From Nymphaea colorata (Eukaryota; Streptophyta; Magnoliopsida; Nymphaeales; Nymphaeaceae), in the NCBI RefSeq assembly GCF_008831285.2, contig NC_045146.1, forward strand, positions 3,000,001 to 3,064,000: DNA of 64,000 nucleotides. The letters run 5' to 3'. Every line of letters begins with the position of its first letter. Within the stretch, counting starts at the first letter, position 1. Of this stretch, positions 11,644 to 22,794 are shown piece after piece. The notes beneath the pieces were generated by a model, which was not told the origin of the DNA, made no database searches, and saw only the letters and a list, made by a program, of their open reading frames with translations. A program made the position numbers and the translations under genes.

Positions 11644-11822
11644 CAGGGACAAAGGCAGGTGTCTGATAAATGTGGGCAATTGCCCACATGGACCCAAAAA
11701 ACGTCTTATTTTCATATTGATGTTTTAGGATAATTTTTTCTTATTTATATATTGGTGCACCTTAAAAATTTAAAATTTTATACATGATGACCTTAGTCAA
11801 AAAATTTCTGGCTCTGCTCCTG
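11644..11822. mobile_element. hAT-like MITE (CAGGG..CTCCTG), degraded
   Basis: Starts CAGGGACAAAGG and ends GGCTCTGCTCCTG. The body has 'aaaatttaaaatttta' and 'tcaaaaaatttctggctc' like the intact copies at 18845, 20974 and 51429. The flanking 8-mers do not match, so the edges are old or mis-set. Confidence 0.55.
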
Positions 11823-12190
11823 AGTAAACGTGACTTTGTTCATCATGGTTACCATGCTGGAGTCCCATTTTAGAAGCTTAACCATATCTAAGTACCTTTA
11901 GAATTTTAATTTTCTTATGTACCGGCCTTATGGTATACTGATCGAATGAGCTTTTAGAAATAAATCATATTGCAATTTTGAAATAGCACAATAAAAGATG
12001 AGAACTCTTGGCCAGCAACTATAGATTTTTCCTTTTTGGTTTCCAAACAGCTTATAGAAAAGTTCAAAAACAAAAACACATATTCCAGTTGATTGTCATT
12101 CACCAAGCCATAATTAATCCTAATATAAATTTAGCTGTGTGATGCGCTAAAGTATTTTTTTCAATAAACGCGTCAATTAGTTTAAAACAC

Positions 12191-12472
12191 TGTCAAAGGC
12201 CAAGCTAAAATCAAAGAGAAAATTTCAATAGAAGTTTATTATGATAAAAGATCATGGTGATGTAAATGAAAAAATACTTTGCATTTAGTGATAATAAAAA
12301 AGAAGTTGTAACAGTTCCTTTACATAAGGAGTAATGTTGGATGTATGGCTTCTATATAATGAGATGTTGTACGCTATTTACATCCATGGATATAGGTGAA
12401 TAAAGACTGAACCATGTTAAGTTAATTGCTTCTCATTCTTATTCATTTTATTTTCTCAAAATGGTATCAGAG
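12191..12472 (+). mobile_element. LTR-like unit with tRNA-iMet primer-binding site
   Basis: Begins TGTCAAAGGCCAAGC and ends near TTTTCTCA at about 12457. TGGTATCAGAGTAGGATG follows at 12462-12479. TGGTATCAGAG is the classic plant copia primer site complementary to initiator-Met tRNA. 'GAATAAAGACTG' at about 12400 is poly(A)-signal-like. No gag or pol is seen downstream, so this is a remnant or a TRIM-like element. Confidence 0.6.
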
Positions 12473-12794
12473 TAGGATGCTTTGTATACATTTGACTTCA
12501 AGACCTGTATCAACAAATTTTCTAAACTCCAGGAAAGTCAAAGGGCTCTGAGGTTCAAATCTCATAGTTGCTGAGTGTGCTCATCCTCATAACCATAATA
12601 GGTTCAAACTCCAGTAATGCTTTCTCCCCTTTGCCCATCACCCAGGGTTCATACGATTTGAGTTTGGACCTATTATGGTCATCAGGATGAGCGCACTGAG
12701 TCGTGACAACAACTATGAGATTTGAACCTCAGATCCCTTCGAAGTGAACCAAGTTGCTGCCCAATGCACTAACTGTTACTATATTTTAAAAATA

Positions 12795-13029
12795 GGGGCA
12801 TCACATGGTATCCTCCAAAAGAGGATTCTGGCTTCCGCTTATAAAAGAAAAGGAGACCACATATAAAAGGGGAAAAAGGTATCCCCAAACTTTTTGGGAT
12901 CTGACGACCTGAATACCATGCAAAATCAGATTGTTTTCGAGATATTTTTTTCTCCTTTTATCTATGGTCTCCTTCTCTTTTATAAGTGGAAACCAAGGTC
13001 CCATTCTCGAGGATACCGTGGGATGCGCC
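12795..13029. mobile_element. long foldback element (copy A)
   Basis: Left end GGGGCATCACATGGTATCCTC mirrors right end GAGGATACCGTGGGATGCGCC. The pairing continues inward through AAAAGGAGACCACA and TATGGTCTCCTTCTCTTTT, so almost the whole 235 bp can form one hairpin. Open frames read on both strands here are by-products of the palindrome. Confidence 0.8.
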
Positions 13030-13100
13030 TAAAGATGACCAAAGACATAGCTGCCTTCTTTACTACAAAAAGGTCTTGTTCTAGTTGAATAAACATTTAC

Positions 13101-13247
13101 AACAAACTTGAACTTTCCTTTCTCCCATCCAATTTGAGTAAAAATTTACAACAAACTTCAGCTTTCCTTTCTCCCATCCAGTTTGAGTAAAAATGTGCAA
13201 CAAACTTGAACTTTCCTTTCTCCCATCCATTTTGTGGGAGGATGAAA
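13101..13247. repeat. 49-bp tandem repeat, three copies (copy A)
   Basis: The unit starting AACAAACTTGAACTTTCC and including TTTCTCCCATCCA recurs at 13101, 13150 and 13199, exactly 49 bp apart, with a few substitutions. Confidence 0.9.
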
Positions 13248-13284
13248 ACAACCAAATATGGCGTACTCAAGTATGGAATGAACA

Positions 13285-13495
13285 TATTAAAGGCAAAGCT
13301 AAAATCAAGGGAAAAAAAATCTCAAATGATGATTTTATTGGAAAGAGATCATGGTGCTTTTAGTGAAAAATTTTGCATTTAATGACAACCCAAAGGTCGA
13401 CAGTTAAGGTCCTCCATGAATGTAGGTGCTTCACAACTTCAGCACCAAACCACTTTAAATTTAAATAGCGCCTCATTCTTGTTCATTTTTTGAGA
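13285..13495 (+). mobile_element. LTR-like remnant inside duplication copy A
   Basis: 'AAAGGCAAAGCTAAAATCAA', 'gatcatggtgcttttagtg', 'tttgcatttaatgacaac' and 'cctcattcttgttcatttt' match the unit at 12191-12458 in order. The primer site is not kept. Confidence 0.5.
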
Positions 13496-14064
13496 AAGAT
13501 TTAGTTGCACAACATAGACCAATAGCCCATCTAGCAAATTCCTGTTATCCAGGTGATTCGGGTGAGCAGGAGGTTAACAATCCATTACTTAGAAGAGAAG
13601 CCCAAATACCCTTCCATTCTCCTTGCCCTTGAAGTATTTGGGATGCATCGAAACCTGAGTAGGGTACGATACACCTATCGACTTGAGTATCACGATTCTA
13701 CCTTTTTTATGATTTAAAGGAGTAGCACCCATAGTGATTGAACCGATGATGCATTTCTGATGCACCACTTACCCAACCAACTATGTTATACCCTTGGTGC
13801 AGCAGATTCCTGTTATCAAATTTGCCTGCTGATAAATTATTCTCACATAGCTTGAATGTTTATCAGATGTCATACTTTCCATAGTTTTGAGGATGTCCAT
13901 GCTCCTGATCCCGCCTCCCCACAAAGCATTTTTCATTTTACCTTTTCAACAAAATTTAACAGCGTTATCATTGTTTTGCTATATGTTGGACAGCTGCATT
14001 GTGGAAGCTGATCTCAAGCAATCAAAGGCAAGGATTCTGAAAAGTAAGTAAATTAACTTTTTAA

Positions 14065-14382
14065 GTCACATGGGTGTCCCAACTATGGTGGTGCACCCAC
14101 ACCCATATCGGTGCGGGTGCTGGTGCTAGTGCTGCCTGACACGGTGGAAATGAGTTTTGGCCGTTTTGAAAATGTTTTGGCCGAGTTTTCATTAATATAT
14201 CGGTTCAAGGTAACCTTGCTAAAACAAAGCTTAAAAATATTGACAAATAAAATTACTTATATAACAAATAACACACACACACATAATATATATATATATA
14301 TATATGCTTTCGCCGCACCCGCACCCTTTTTTTTTTTAAACTTACCGTATCCAACACCGGCACCAGCACCCATGTGACATAG
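14065..14382. mobile_element. TIR element (GTCACATGGGTG ends), absent from copy B
   Basis: Left end GTCACATGGGTGTCC and right end CACCCATGTGACATAG are inverted repeats. The interior is rich in GGTGCTGGTGC and GCACCAGCACC motifs, with an (AC)n(TA)n tract in the middle. At the matching point of copy B (about 16080) the sequence runs uninterrupted from 'gtaaattaactt' to 'catcagttta', giving an empty site. It resembles the elements at 41641-42235 and 60585-61254. Confidence 0.8.
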
Positions 14383-14793
14383 TCATCAGTTTAGTGATAG
14401 TCGTCGTTTCTTATGCAGAGTAAAATGTCAATATGAAATTGTTACGAATGTCACATTCACAGTGAACTGAGTTTTATGATTTGCGACCAAAGTGAGTTGA
14501 GCAGTAATCCCTTAAACAATATGCTTACATGATGCTGTTGATAAACTTAAACTCATTAACTTCTATTATTAATCAGCTGGCTGCAGTTAGACCACCAGAT
14601 ATATTTCTAGCTCCTGTTTTCTTTTTTTATTCTAATCACCCTCAGCCCTCAGAGAACTTGCATCTGGACCTATTACGTTCAAGAGGATACGTCCATAGAG
14701 TCTTGACAACGACCACAGGATTTCAACCTCAAATCCCTTTGAAGTGAACAGCGTTGCCGCCCAATGCACTAATTCTTATACATTTTAAAAATA

Positions 14794-15021
14794 GGGGCAT
14801 CACATGGTATCCTCAGAAGAGGATTCCGGCTTCCACCTACAAAAGAAAAGGAGGCCACAGATAAAAGGGGAAAAAAGTATCCCCAATTTGAGGATCTGAT
14901 GACCTGAATACCATGTAAAATCAGATTGTTTTCGGGATATTTTTTTCTCCTTTTATCTGTGGTCTCCTTTTCTTTTGTAAGTGGAAACCAAGGTCCCATT
15001 ATCGAGGATACCGTGGGATGC
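14794..15021. mobile_element. long foldback element (copy B)
   Basis: Counterpart of 12795-13029, with ends GGGGCATCACATGGTATCCTC and GAGGATACCGTGGGATGC. The hairpin arms are conserved. Confidence 0.8.
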
Positions 15022-15096
15022 TGACCAAAAACATCACTGCCTTTTTTACTACAAAAAGCGAGGACTTGGACTTGCTTTAGTGGAATAAAAATTTAC

Positions 15097-15242
15097 AACA
15101 AACTTGAACTTTCCTTTCTCCCATCCAATTTGAGCAAAAATTTACAACAAACTTCATATTTCCTTTCTCCCATCCAATTTGAGTAAAAATGTACAACAAA
15201 CTTGAACTTTCCTTTCCCCTATCCATTTTGAGGGAGGATGAA
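15097..15242. repeat. 49-bp tandem repeat, three copies (copy B)
   Basis: Same unit and same copy number as at 13101-13247, so the triplication predates the segmental duplication. Confidence 0.88.
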
Positions 15243-15244
15243 AA

Positions 15245-15445
15245 CATATTAAAGGCAAAGCTAAAATCAAGGAAAAAAAAACTCAATAAATGATTTTATT
15301 GGAAGAAGATCATGGTGCTGTTAATGAAAACTTTTGCATTTAATGACCACCCTAAGGTCGACAGGTAAGGTCTTCCATGAATGTAGGTGCTTCAACACCA
15401 AACCACTTTAAATGGCGCCTCATTCTTGTTCATTTTGTGGAAAAG
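15245..15445 (+). mobile_element. LTR-like remnant inside duplication copy B
   Basis: Counterpart of 13285-13495: 'attaaaggcaaagctaaaat', 'gaagatcatggtgctgttaatg' and 'cctcattcttgttcatttt' in the same order. Confidence 0.5.
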
Positions 15446-17041
15446 ATTTAGTTGCACAACAGAGACCAACACCCCATCTAGCAAATTCCTGTTATTTGGG
15501 TGAGCAGGAGGTTAACAATCCACTACCTAAAGCAGAAGCCCAAAGCCCCTTTCATTCTCCTTGCCCTTAAAGTCTTTGGGCTGCATCAGAGACCTAGGCA
15601 TGGTACGATACACCTATCAGCTTGAGTGTCACGATTCCACCTTTTTATGATTTAGGAAAATAGCACTCATAGTGACCGAACCAATGGTGCATTTCTGATG
15701 CATCGCCTGCCCAACCAACTTGGCTATGCCCTTGGGGCAGCAGATTCCTGTTGTCAAGCTTGCTCTGCTGATAGATTTTCAGATTCTGTCAAATTATTCT
15801 CACATAGCCTGAATGTATCAGATGTCATACTTTCCATAATTTTGAGGATTTCCACGCTCCTGACCCTCTCCCTCCCCACAAAGCATTTCCCATTTTACTT
15901 TTTCAGCAAAATTTAACCATTGTTATCATTGTTTTGCTAGATGTTGGACAGCTGCATTGTTGCGACTGAAATTAACTGAGTAGAGAGATTTTACTAATCA
16001 TTGTTTAAGACATGGTTTGTGGAAGCTGATCTCAAGCAATCAATCAGAAGGCAAGGATTCTGAAAGGTAAGTAAATTAACTTCATCAGTTTAGTGACAGT
16101 CGTCGTTTCTTATGCGGAGTAAAATGTCAGTATGAAATTATTACGAATGTGGCATTCACAGTGAGCTGAGATTTATGATTCGCGAACAAAGTGAGTTGAG
16201 CAGTAATTCAATGAAGCTGTTGATAACTTGAGCTCGTTACCTTCGATTATTAATCAGCTGGCCGCAGTTAGACCACCAGCTGGCCGCAGTTAGACCACCG
16301 CAGTTAGGACGTCATGGGCTCCTATCTAAAGTGGAGAACCCCTCATTGTTTGATAATTCCACTGAATTGATTTATTGAGAAAAAAATGTGTCCTTGCTAT
16401 TTCAGTAACTCAAATGCCTCCCATTGGTGTAAACTTCTTTGATCTTGTTTTGTATTTATGCGCATCATTTATTTCCAATTAGAACGATAAATTGAAAATT
16501 TGGCTGGAAATATTTTTGATGACATGGTGCAGAACGCATTTGATTATGTCTTAAAAAATTTACTCTCTTGAACAGCTCCAAATGCTGGCATTTACTGTTT
16601 AAGACACGTAGTCCATCCTTTTCATGTGAAGGAAACATTCAAGAAGTGCAAGGGTTACCATGTGTGAAGCTGTTCCATCTTATTGTCACTATGAAATAAC
16701 ATTTAAATATAAGGATATAGCACTGTCACATTCATAACGTTATTGTGATTTTTAAAAGATAAACTTATAATTTGGATACGCAGCCAACCTGTTTCCCTTT
16801 CCTTTGTATTTCATTTGGTAGGAGAAAATGATTGTATTCTTCATAACATTTCTCCATTTTATTGAAGTTTAATGTTTCTGAGGTTTTCTGAAGACTTTTT
16901 TTTTAATGTGCTACATTGCTCTCTTGTTTAGAAAAAACTCTGGAAAACTGAATTTGTGGCTGCACCTTTTCTTTGTGAATATGATTCAAGAATTGTTTGC
17001 ACTAGTCCCTAACATCTCTATTTTTCACTTGTGTTCGGCAG

Positions 17042-17920
17042 CTTTTGGATCTAGTAGAACGGCAAGCATACTCAGTTAAAGGCGTGGTTCTTGTTAGTGT
17101 AAATAATGATATTCTTCAGCTACAAACAAGAGGCTCCAGAACCGAGTATGAGTGCCTGTGGCAATCAGCTCATGAAAACTTTGAGTAGGAGGAGGCTTCA
17201 TTGATGCTATTAGGTTTTTCTACTATGTTGACCATGCTTGTCTTTTTAGTGGATGATTGTTCACCATGTCAGAAATTTTAGCATTAGTAGTTACCATGTT
17301 TTTCTTGCATGGTATAGACATTCTTTTATCTACCACAATTGTCTCACATGCTGTAGGTCACTTACTGTGTTATTTACATTGGCTTATATCTACAATCTCT
17401 ATGTGTGCTATTTCAGCAAGAGAGGGAGCTCTATGAATATTCACCCTCGAATGGAAAAATCATGAGTGGAGAACTTCTTAACACAATAATAGGTCAGCCT
17501 CGTGCGAAAGGCAGCTTTGTCATGAGCACCAATAAGAAGCTCTGTGCAGGCGTGGACCTCTACATTCTTTTATTTATCTTGAGATTTAGCTGAGAAAATA
17601 TGCTGGTGTTGTAGTTCTTCTTGTCAAGCACTTGACTGTAAAACGTTGCAATTGGCCTTGTAATACTCAAGATGCAGTTCATGTATCTTCCAGGAGTTCA
17701 TGACAACTATTGCAGGCACCGCTGCTGGAAAATTTCTGTGGTAATCTTTTAGTACTTCACTTTAGTTGGTTATCCATAAAAGCTTATTCATGTATAACAA
17801 AGCAGTTGTTCTTTTGGTTGGTACTGTCACTTTGTACACCAAACTTAATCATATGTATTAATTGTTCATGAACAGAGAGTGCTACGTTATCAACCAGATG
17901 CTTCTCTGTTAATCAAGAAG
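17042..17920 (+). pseudogene. exon-like remnants of an unrecognised multi-exon gene
   Basis: Several plus-strand pieces look like exons. At 17042-17188, after a CAG, 49 codons stay open (including LLDLVERQAYSVKGVVLVSV and LWQSAHENFE) and end at TAG. At about 17417-17570, after TTTCAG, an open piece contains ERELYEYSPSNGKIMSGELL and then GQPRAKGSFVMSTNKK. At about 17695-17737 a piece reads EFMTTIAGTAAGKFLW, and at about 17877-17917 another reads RVLRYQPDASLLIK. Splice donors after these pieces are poor, and the first ends in a stop. I do not recognise the family. It may be a decayed gene or gene fragments carried by a transposon. Confidence 0.4.
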
Positions 17921-18176
17921 AATTATTTCACGTTTCTTACATTTCTGAAGTGGTGTTACTACTGTAAAGGCAACCGTCTTGTTGGTTTAAAAACCATTGA
18001 AAATACAACGGTAAAAAAATTTATCTGTGGTTTTTTTCTCCTGCGCACCAAATGTAGATAATTTTTTAACAGAAAAAGCTTAAACATGGTCTCAAGTTGG
18101 GAAAATAAAAAATTTTCCTTCTGAATTTTTTTCCATGGTAAATTTACCACTCAAAAATTTACGCTGCCATCAAACA

Positions 18177-18836
18177 GGGCCTTTTTTGCATGCAAAGCTT
18201 CTAGCACTTTGTTAGCTGTGGCTGAGGAGCTGGTCAAATTGAATGCAATACGAGTTTTCTTGAGTTAGAACCTAAGTCAAGTAGGTACATATGTGGTTTT
18301 GGGTACGTGTATGGTGATTTTAAAAAATTTGGGTATGAGGTATGACAGTTTATGTATGTAACTATATTATATATAAAATAATCCACAAGAGTTCTCAAAA
18401 TTAAAGAAAAATGAGAAGAAAATATAGAATCTTGGTAAAATGAAAACATAAAGAAAAAAAAATCAAAATTTGAGAAAAAATTATGACTCAAAATATAAAT
18501 TTTTAAGTTTTAAAATAGAGACATACCCACATACCCATGTCTTTGTACCCGTGTGAAAACAAGGGGGCAGATCATACGTGCCCATGTGAACTTAGGTTGG
18601 AACAAATAATAAATAATTGTTAAATAAGAATGAGAGTGAAAGATGGTCGAGCAATAATTAGACAATGGTAGCCTAGATCAATGGGCCTATGCATTGGTTC
18701 AGCTTGCTGATTTAGGCTATTTTGAACCCGTTTCACTGATACAAGTTCTAGCGTGCAACAACTTTTTCAGGTCCTTAAATCTAAGAGATCCTTGGTTGGA
18801 TCAGATCTAAGCTTATTTTTCTGCTTTCTCAGTTGA
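18177..18836. other. AT-rich intergenic, no gene seen
   Basis: No motif-bearing frame on either strand. It contains 'gggtacgtgt', 'gggtatgaggt' and 'cccacatacccatg' stretches that look like TIR-element debris. Confidence 0.5.
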
Positions 18837-18844
18837 CACATGAC

Positions 18845-19041
18845 TGGGGGCAGAGTTAGGAGTTTTTTGTCTAAGGGTCAAATTATAGCTTCAAAATTTT
18901 AACAGGGGCCGAAATAAAAAATTTTCAAATTTTATATATATATTAAACTAACATTTTTTAGATTTGCATATAAAATTTTAAAGTTCTTAAAATTTGAGGG
19001 GGGCCAAGGCCCCTTCCAGCTCTCCCTTTCCTCGGCTCCTG
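18845..19041. mobile_element. hAT-like MITE with perfect 8-bp target duplication
   Basis: The element runs from TGGGGGCAGAG to CTCGGCTCCTG. CACATGAC lies directly outside both ends (18837-18844 and 19042-19049), an exact 8-bp duplication as expected for hAT transposition. The body is AT-rich with 'ggggccgaaataaaaaattt' and 'ggggggccaaggcccc'. No coding capacity. Confidence 0.88.
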
Positions 19042-19679
19042 CACATGACTAATAGAGATATTTCTAGTTTGGACTAAATCTTTAGATAATATAATGACAA
19101 TCCATTTCAATATGTTTAACTTATTTTCATGGTTCTTATTATCAGGCCCTCACTGCTTAAACCCACCCTGAAAATGTGGATAAATGCAATTTAAGGTGCC
19201 TTTATCTGCGCATTCAGACACTACCTAAGGTTTTCCACACGCAGCTTTGAATCGTGAAGCTACCTTTTTTGGGTTTTGGATTCAAATAGACTTTCAAATG
19301 TGAAATTTTGTAACCATCAGTTCCAAATCCAATCTAACTTAATTGGTTGTCTATGTTCTATCACACTTAAACTGCACTCGTTAGCAAACTTACCAACTTG
19401 ATGACATTTGTATTTAAAGATAGAATCATGAAATTTTGATTACATTTTATAATTTTATTTATGGACTTTATTTTTTTATATGTAGGTGGACAGACATACA
19501 ATTAGTAAAAAAGAAGATGGAGATAGAGTTGGAGTTGGAAGAAATAATACAATTAGGAAACGTTTTGTGTATGTGATTTTTTCTTGATTAAAATGTAAAA
19601 AATGTATTATCCATTCAAAATTAGGCATATTTATGTTTCATCAGTAATTCTCATGTTATATATATATATAAGCTCCGGG

Positions 19680-20310
19680 CTAATGTCAAGAGCCGGGAGA
19701 GACCTAGCCATTTGCCGGTGAACAGTTTTTAGTGGCTCTTATCTGCCATCAAATGTTAATAGTGCCATGTGGTGTGTTTCACTATATAACATTCAGTGGC
19801 ACTCACAAATTGCCACAAAATATCAATATGGGAATGTGAATATGTGCCACTCAAAGAACTTTAGTGGCAATTCCATTCAGCCATTGAACGTCAATGATCG
19901 ACAGCGTCTGTTATGTGTCAGCGAATAGCCTTTAGTGGCGTGTGAAGTATAATATTTACTATCAACAATGACAATAGGTTTCTGTCCCCCAGCATTTATT
20001 TAATGACTTTTTTAGCCTACCAAAAGAACTATTCAGTGGCATTTTTTCTTTGCCAGAGTAAATCAATTGTAGTATTTTTAGAAATATTACTGAAAGCCAT
20101 TTCAATGACATGCTCTAGCGGCCATAAAAAACCATCAATGACACTTTTTGAATACCAAAAGGTTTTCAGTGGCGCATTTTCTTTGCTAGAGAAGGTTTGT
20201 ACCTGTGGCATATTCAAATAATGCCACTAGAGTGAATCTCCACCTCTACTCCCAAAGGTGTTTTTAATGTTATAATATTCTCCGCACTAAATACTTTCAG
20301 TGGCATACAG
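19680..20310. mobile_element. non-autonomous DNA transposon with TTCAGTGGC motif array
   Basis: The motif TT(C/T)AGTGGC recurs at about 19728, 19790, 19858, 19930, 20030, 20164 and 20297, with inverse copies near 19849 and 20221. Arrays of one short motif in both orientations are typical of subterminal regions of CACTA- or Mutator-type elements. The exact ends are not resolved. A similar array lies at 52434-52805. Confidence 0.55.
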
Positions 20311-20429
20311 ATAAAATTATATAAAATGCAAATTTAAAACGTTCCAATATTGCTATTGAAATATATATTTAATTTATTATCATTAGCCAACTTAGGATAA
20401 AACAGAAAGCCCTTGATGATACTAGGGCT

Positions 20430-20610
20430 TTTGTCCCCTAGAGAGCCGGTAGGGGCCTTGGCTCTCCTTCAGATTTTAAAAACTTTAAAAATATCTGAAA
20501 AAAATAGTTTAATATATATAAAAAAATTAAAAATTTCTATTTCGGCCCCTATTAAAATTTTGAAACTATAGTTTGGCCTCTACAATAAAAAATTTCTAGC
20601 TTCACCCCTG
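20430..20610. mobile_element. hAT-like MITE, degraded
   Basis: 'TAGGGGCCTTGGCTCTCC', 'tttcggcccctattaaaatt' and the end 'TTCACCCCTG' match the body and right end of the 51429 element. The left edge is unclear. Confidence 0.55.
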
Positions 20611-20973
20611 CCTGCATCACCAAGGAGCATTCTACTCTTGCAAAAGTAAAATCAGAGTGCTTGTTTGTTTTTTACCAGTCAGGCAAGGCCCAAGTTTGGC
20701 TTGTGTTGGCCTGAACAGGCCCTCTGCAACATGTGAGTCTCGGGCTGCTGGCAAGAGTCAATCGGCCCAGTTTTTCCCAGTGTTGCCGGGCTCCGGTTGG
20801 CCCTGCCCAATGCTCAGCCTCAATTGTGGAGTGGAGAGATGTACAATATTGAAATTCTCATAATTAATAATAAAAATCATTTGAGAGAGAGAGAGAGTGA
20901 GAGTTGTGCAATCAGGTTCTAGTATTTGATCAGCTAATTGTGGAAAGATCCAGAAGAAAGAGAGAGATAAAGC

Positions 20974-21151
20974 CAGGGGCAGAGGGAGGGGGGGGGGGGG
21001 GCCGCCTAGGCCATGGCCCCACCCTGGCAAAATGAAAAAAAAAATTTACATTAAAAAAAATTATTTTTTAATCACTCTATGTATTTTTAGATTTAAATTT
21101 AGTTTGGCCCTACCCAGATCCAGAGGTTGGACTGCTCTGGCTCCGCCACTG
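20974..21151. mobile_element. hAT-like MITE with perfect 8-bp target duplication
   Basis: Starts CAGGGGCAGAGG and ends GGCTCCGCCACTG. GATAAAGC lies directly outside both ends (20966-20973 and 21152-21159). An internal G-run of about 14 lies near 20989-21001. Confidence 0.9.
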
Positions 21152-21769
21152 GATAAAGCGAATAAGGGAGACCGATAATTGGTACAATCAAAATCAGCAG
21201 TGCGAGAAGCATGTTTCACAAACTAAGTTAAACCATTTCTTTTCCTTTTCTTTTTTTTTGCGCACTAAAAGAACATGAATTTTTTGCATCTCCATTCATT
21301 TCATTTCATTTGCTTTCTTTCATTCGCTCTTTTTTTTTTCATCCATCCAAACATAGTGTGACCATCAAGAGGAAAAGCTCTGCAACAAGAATGAAAGCGC
21401 TGAAAAATGTGGATCTAGATAGTAATTTTCTGATTCTTTCAAATATTTATTTATTTTTAAAAAAACATTTATAGCAAGATCAATTCATGAATGATTCCCA
21501 TTCACTGAATTATTAGGCCTTCCGATTCAATCCCTGATAAACTGATTTTGATAAAACAGAAAAAAACAAGGCACGTTTGTCCTACGGAAGAGAACAAACA
21601 AATCAATTTTCAACTTTATAGGGAAACTAGTTGTCTGTTTTGTTGAACCAATTCGTTTTTCCTCCTTCAAATATATATGACAAATTTAATAGCACTTCAT
21701 TCCTTTGCTCATGTTTAACGGTTGAAGAGTTGGTTATATTTTCAGGTACACCAGTATAGCCCGAACAAG

Positions 21770-21945
21770 GCGGGGACCCTCACCTAACCCTTTATCCTTT
21801 AGAGTACATAGTCTACTTTGTTGTCTCGAGGTGCCGCCCCTACTGCGCTTTAACTTGCATGTCGGTAATTCTTCGTTTGCAGCACATATAGTTGGTACTC
21901 CGAAAATTCAAAACAAAAACTGGTCGTTTGCCAGGCCTTACTCAA
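21770..21945. repeat. dispersed repeat (copy 1)
   Basis: 'TCTCGAGGTGCCGCCCCTAC', 'cgaaaattcaaaacaaaaac' and the blocks between them match 41040-41240 in order and orientation. No coding role is seen. Confidence 0.7.
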
Positions 21946-21949
21946 TCCC

Positions 21950-22345
21950 GTTAAGGCTGGGCAGTGTGTCGGGTCGCCGGTGGGTACCCGGTACTTGGCA
22001 AGACTCAGGCCCAAGCCCGGGCTCAGAAAAAAGGGTACCGGGCCGGCCTGATAATTTATCGAGCCGGCCCGATTGGGTTCGATAAGCCCAGGTGGGCTCA
22101 ACATTTTTTTTAATATTTATTTTATTATTTATATATATAAATATAATATTTTATTACAATTAATTACATTTATATATTATTTTATATTAAAAATATATTT
22201 TAATTTAATCGAGCCGGGCTCAAGCTCGAGTTTGAATGATTGGACCGGACCTGGGCCTGGGCCTAGGTTTCGGGTGTTGGGCCAACCGAGGCCTGGCTCC
22301 TTACAGGTCGGGCCGGGTCGAGCAGATGCCCAGCTTAGATCCCGT
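21950..22345. repeat. low-complexity GGGCC/CGGGC-rich repeat
   Basis: Two GC-rich flanks built from CGGGCC and GGCCCGGG words (about 21960-22100 and 22205-22330) enclose an AT-only core (about 22105-22200). This looks like an inverted-repeat element of the 'gggccgggc' type common in plant genomes. Confidence 0.5.
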
Positions 22346-22794
22346 TGTGCCAACCCCCTTGAGACGAAGAGTTGGTTATATGTTTAGAAATTGGTGTCAA
22401 AGGGTAAGTTAATATGGCTACCATGAAAAGAGACTATATTTCTTCAAATTATATTCATTAGAACTCGACCACATTTTTCTTCTATAACTTTTCCAGTTTC
22501 ATGTCTTCCAAACCTTCTTAGGACTCAACAATGTTTATAATTGTCAAAGTGGAGGTTGTTTCCTTGAGAGGCTTGGGATGTAAAATGGGTCCAAAGTATT
22601 TAATTACCAATCTCATTCCTGATCCGATTAATTATTTTTCATAAATTACAATCCGACGAGAAATGCAAGTCCAGATTTGATTAAGTCAAATCTGCTAGGC
22701 TCATGCTTGGTACAAAGACTAGATCGCTAGTTTGACCCTTTTACCACGACTAGCGCATCTACTTCATGGGCAAATTTTGCCTTTCTCAAACTTT

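Larger units (their letters stand above)
12660..14604. repeat. tandem segmental duplication, copy A
   Basis: This stretch and 14660-16284 are homologous throughout, in the same orientation and side by side. Matching landmarks in order are the foldback at 12795, the 49-bp tandem repeats at 13101, the LTR-like unit at 13285, 'gagcaggaggttaacaatcc', 'tgttggacagctgcattg', 'aagctgatctcaagcaatc' and 'cagctggctgcagttagacc'. Copy A alone holds an inserted TIR element at 14065-14382. No gene is recognised, although 'aagctgatctcaagcaat' followed by a GTAAGTA could be an exon edge. Confidence 0.85.
14660..16284. repeat. tandem segmental duplication, copy B
   Basis: Same landmark order as copy A at about 12660-14604. 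A short extra tandem of CAGCTGGCCGCAGTTAGACC occurs at its right edge (about 16257-16300). Confidence 0.85.

Noticed and set aside
13101-13247. 49-bp direct repeats as a CRISPR array
   Set aside because: The units are contiguous with no unique spacers, and the genome is a plant nuclear one.
12801-15000. similar minus-strand frames at 12801-13004 and 14769-14999 as a conserved protein
   Set aside because: Both come from the foldback element in the two duplication copies; the similarity reflects shared repeat DNA, not selection.
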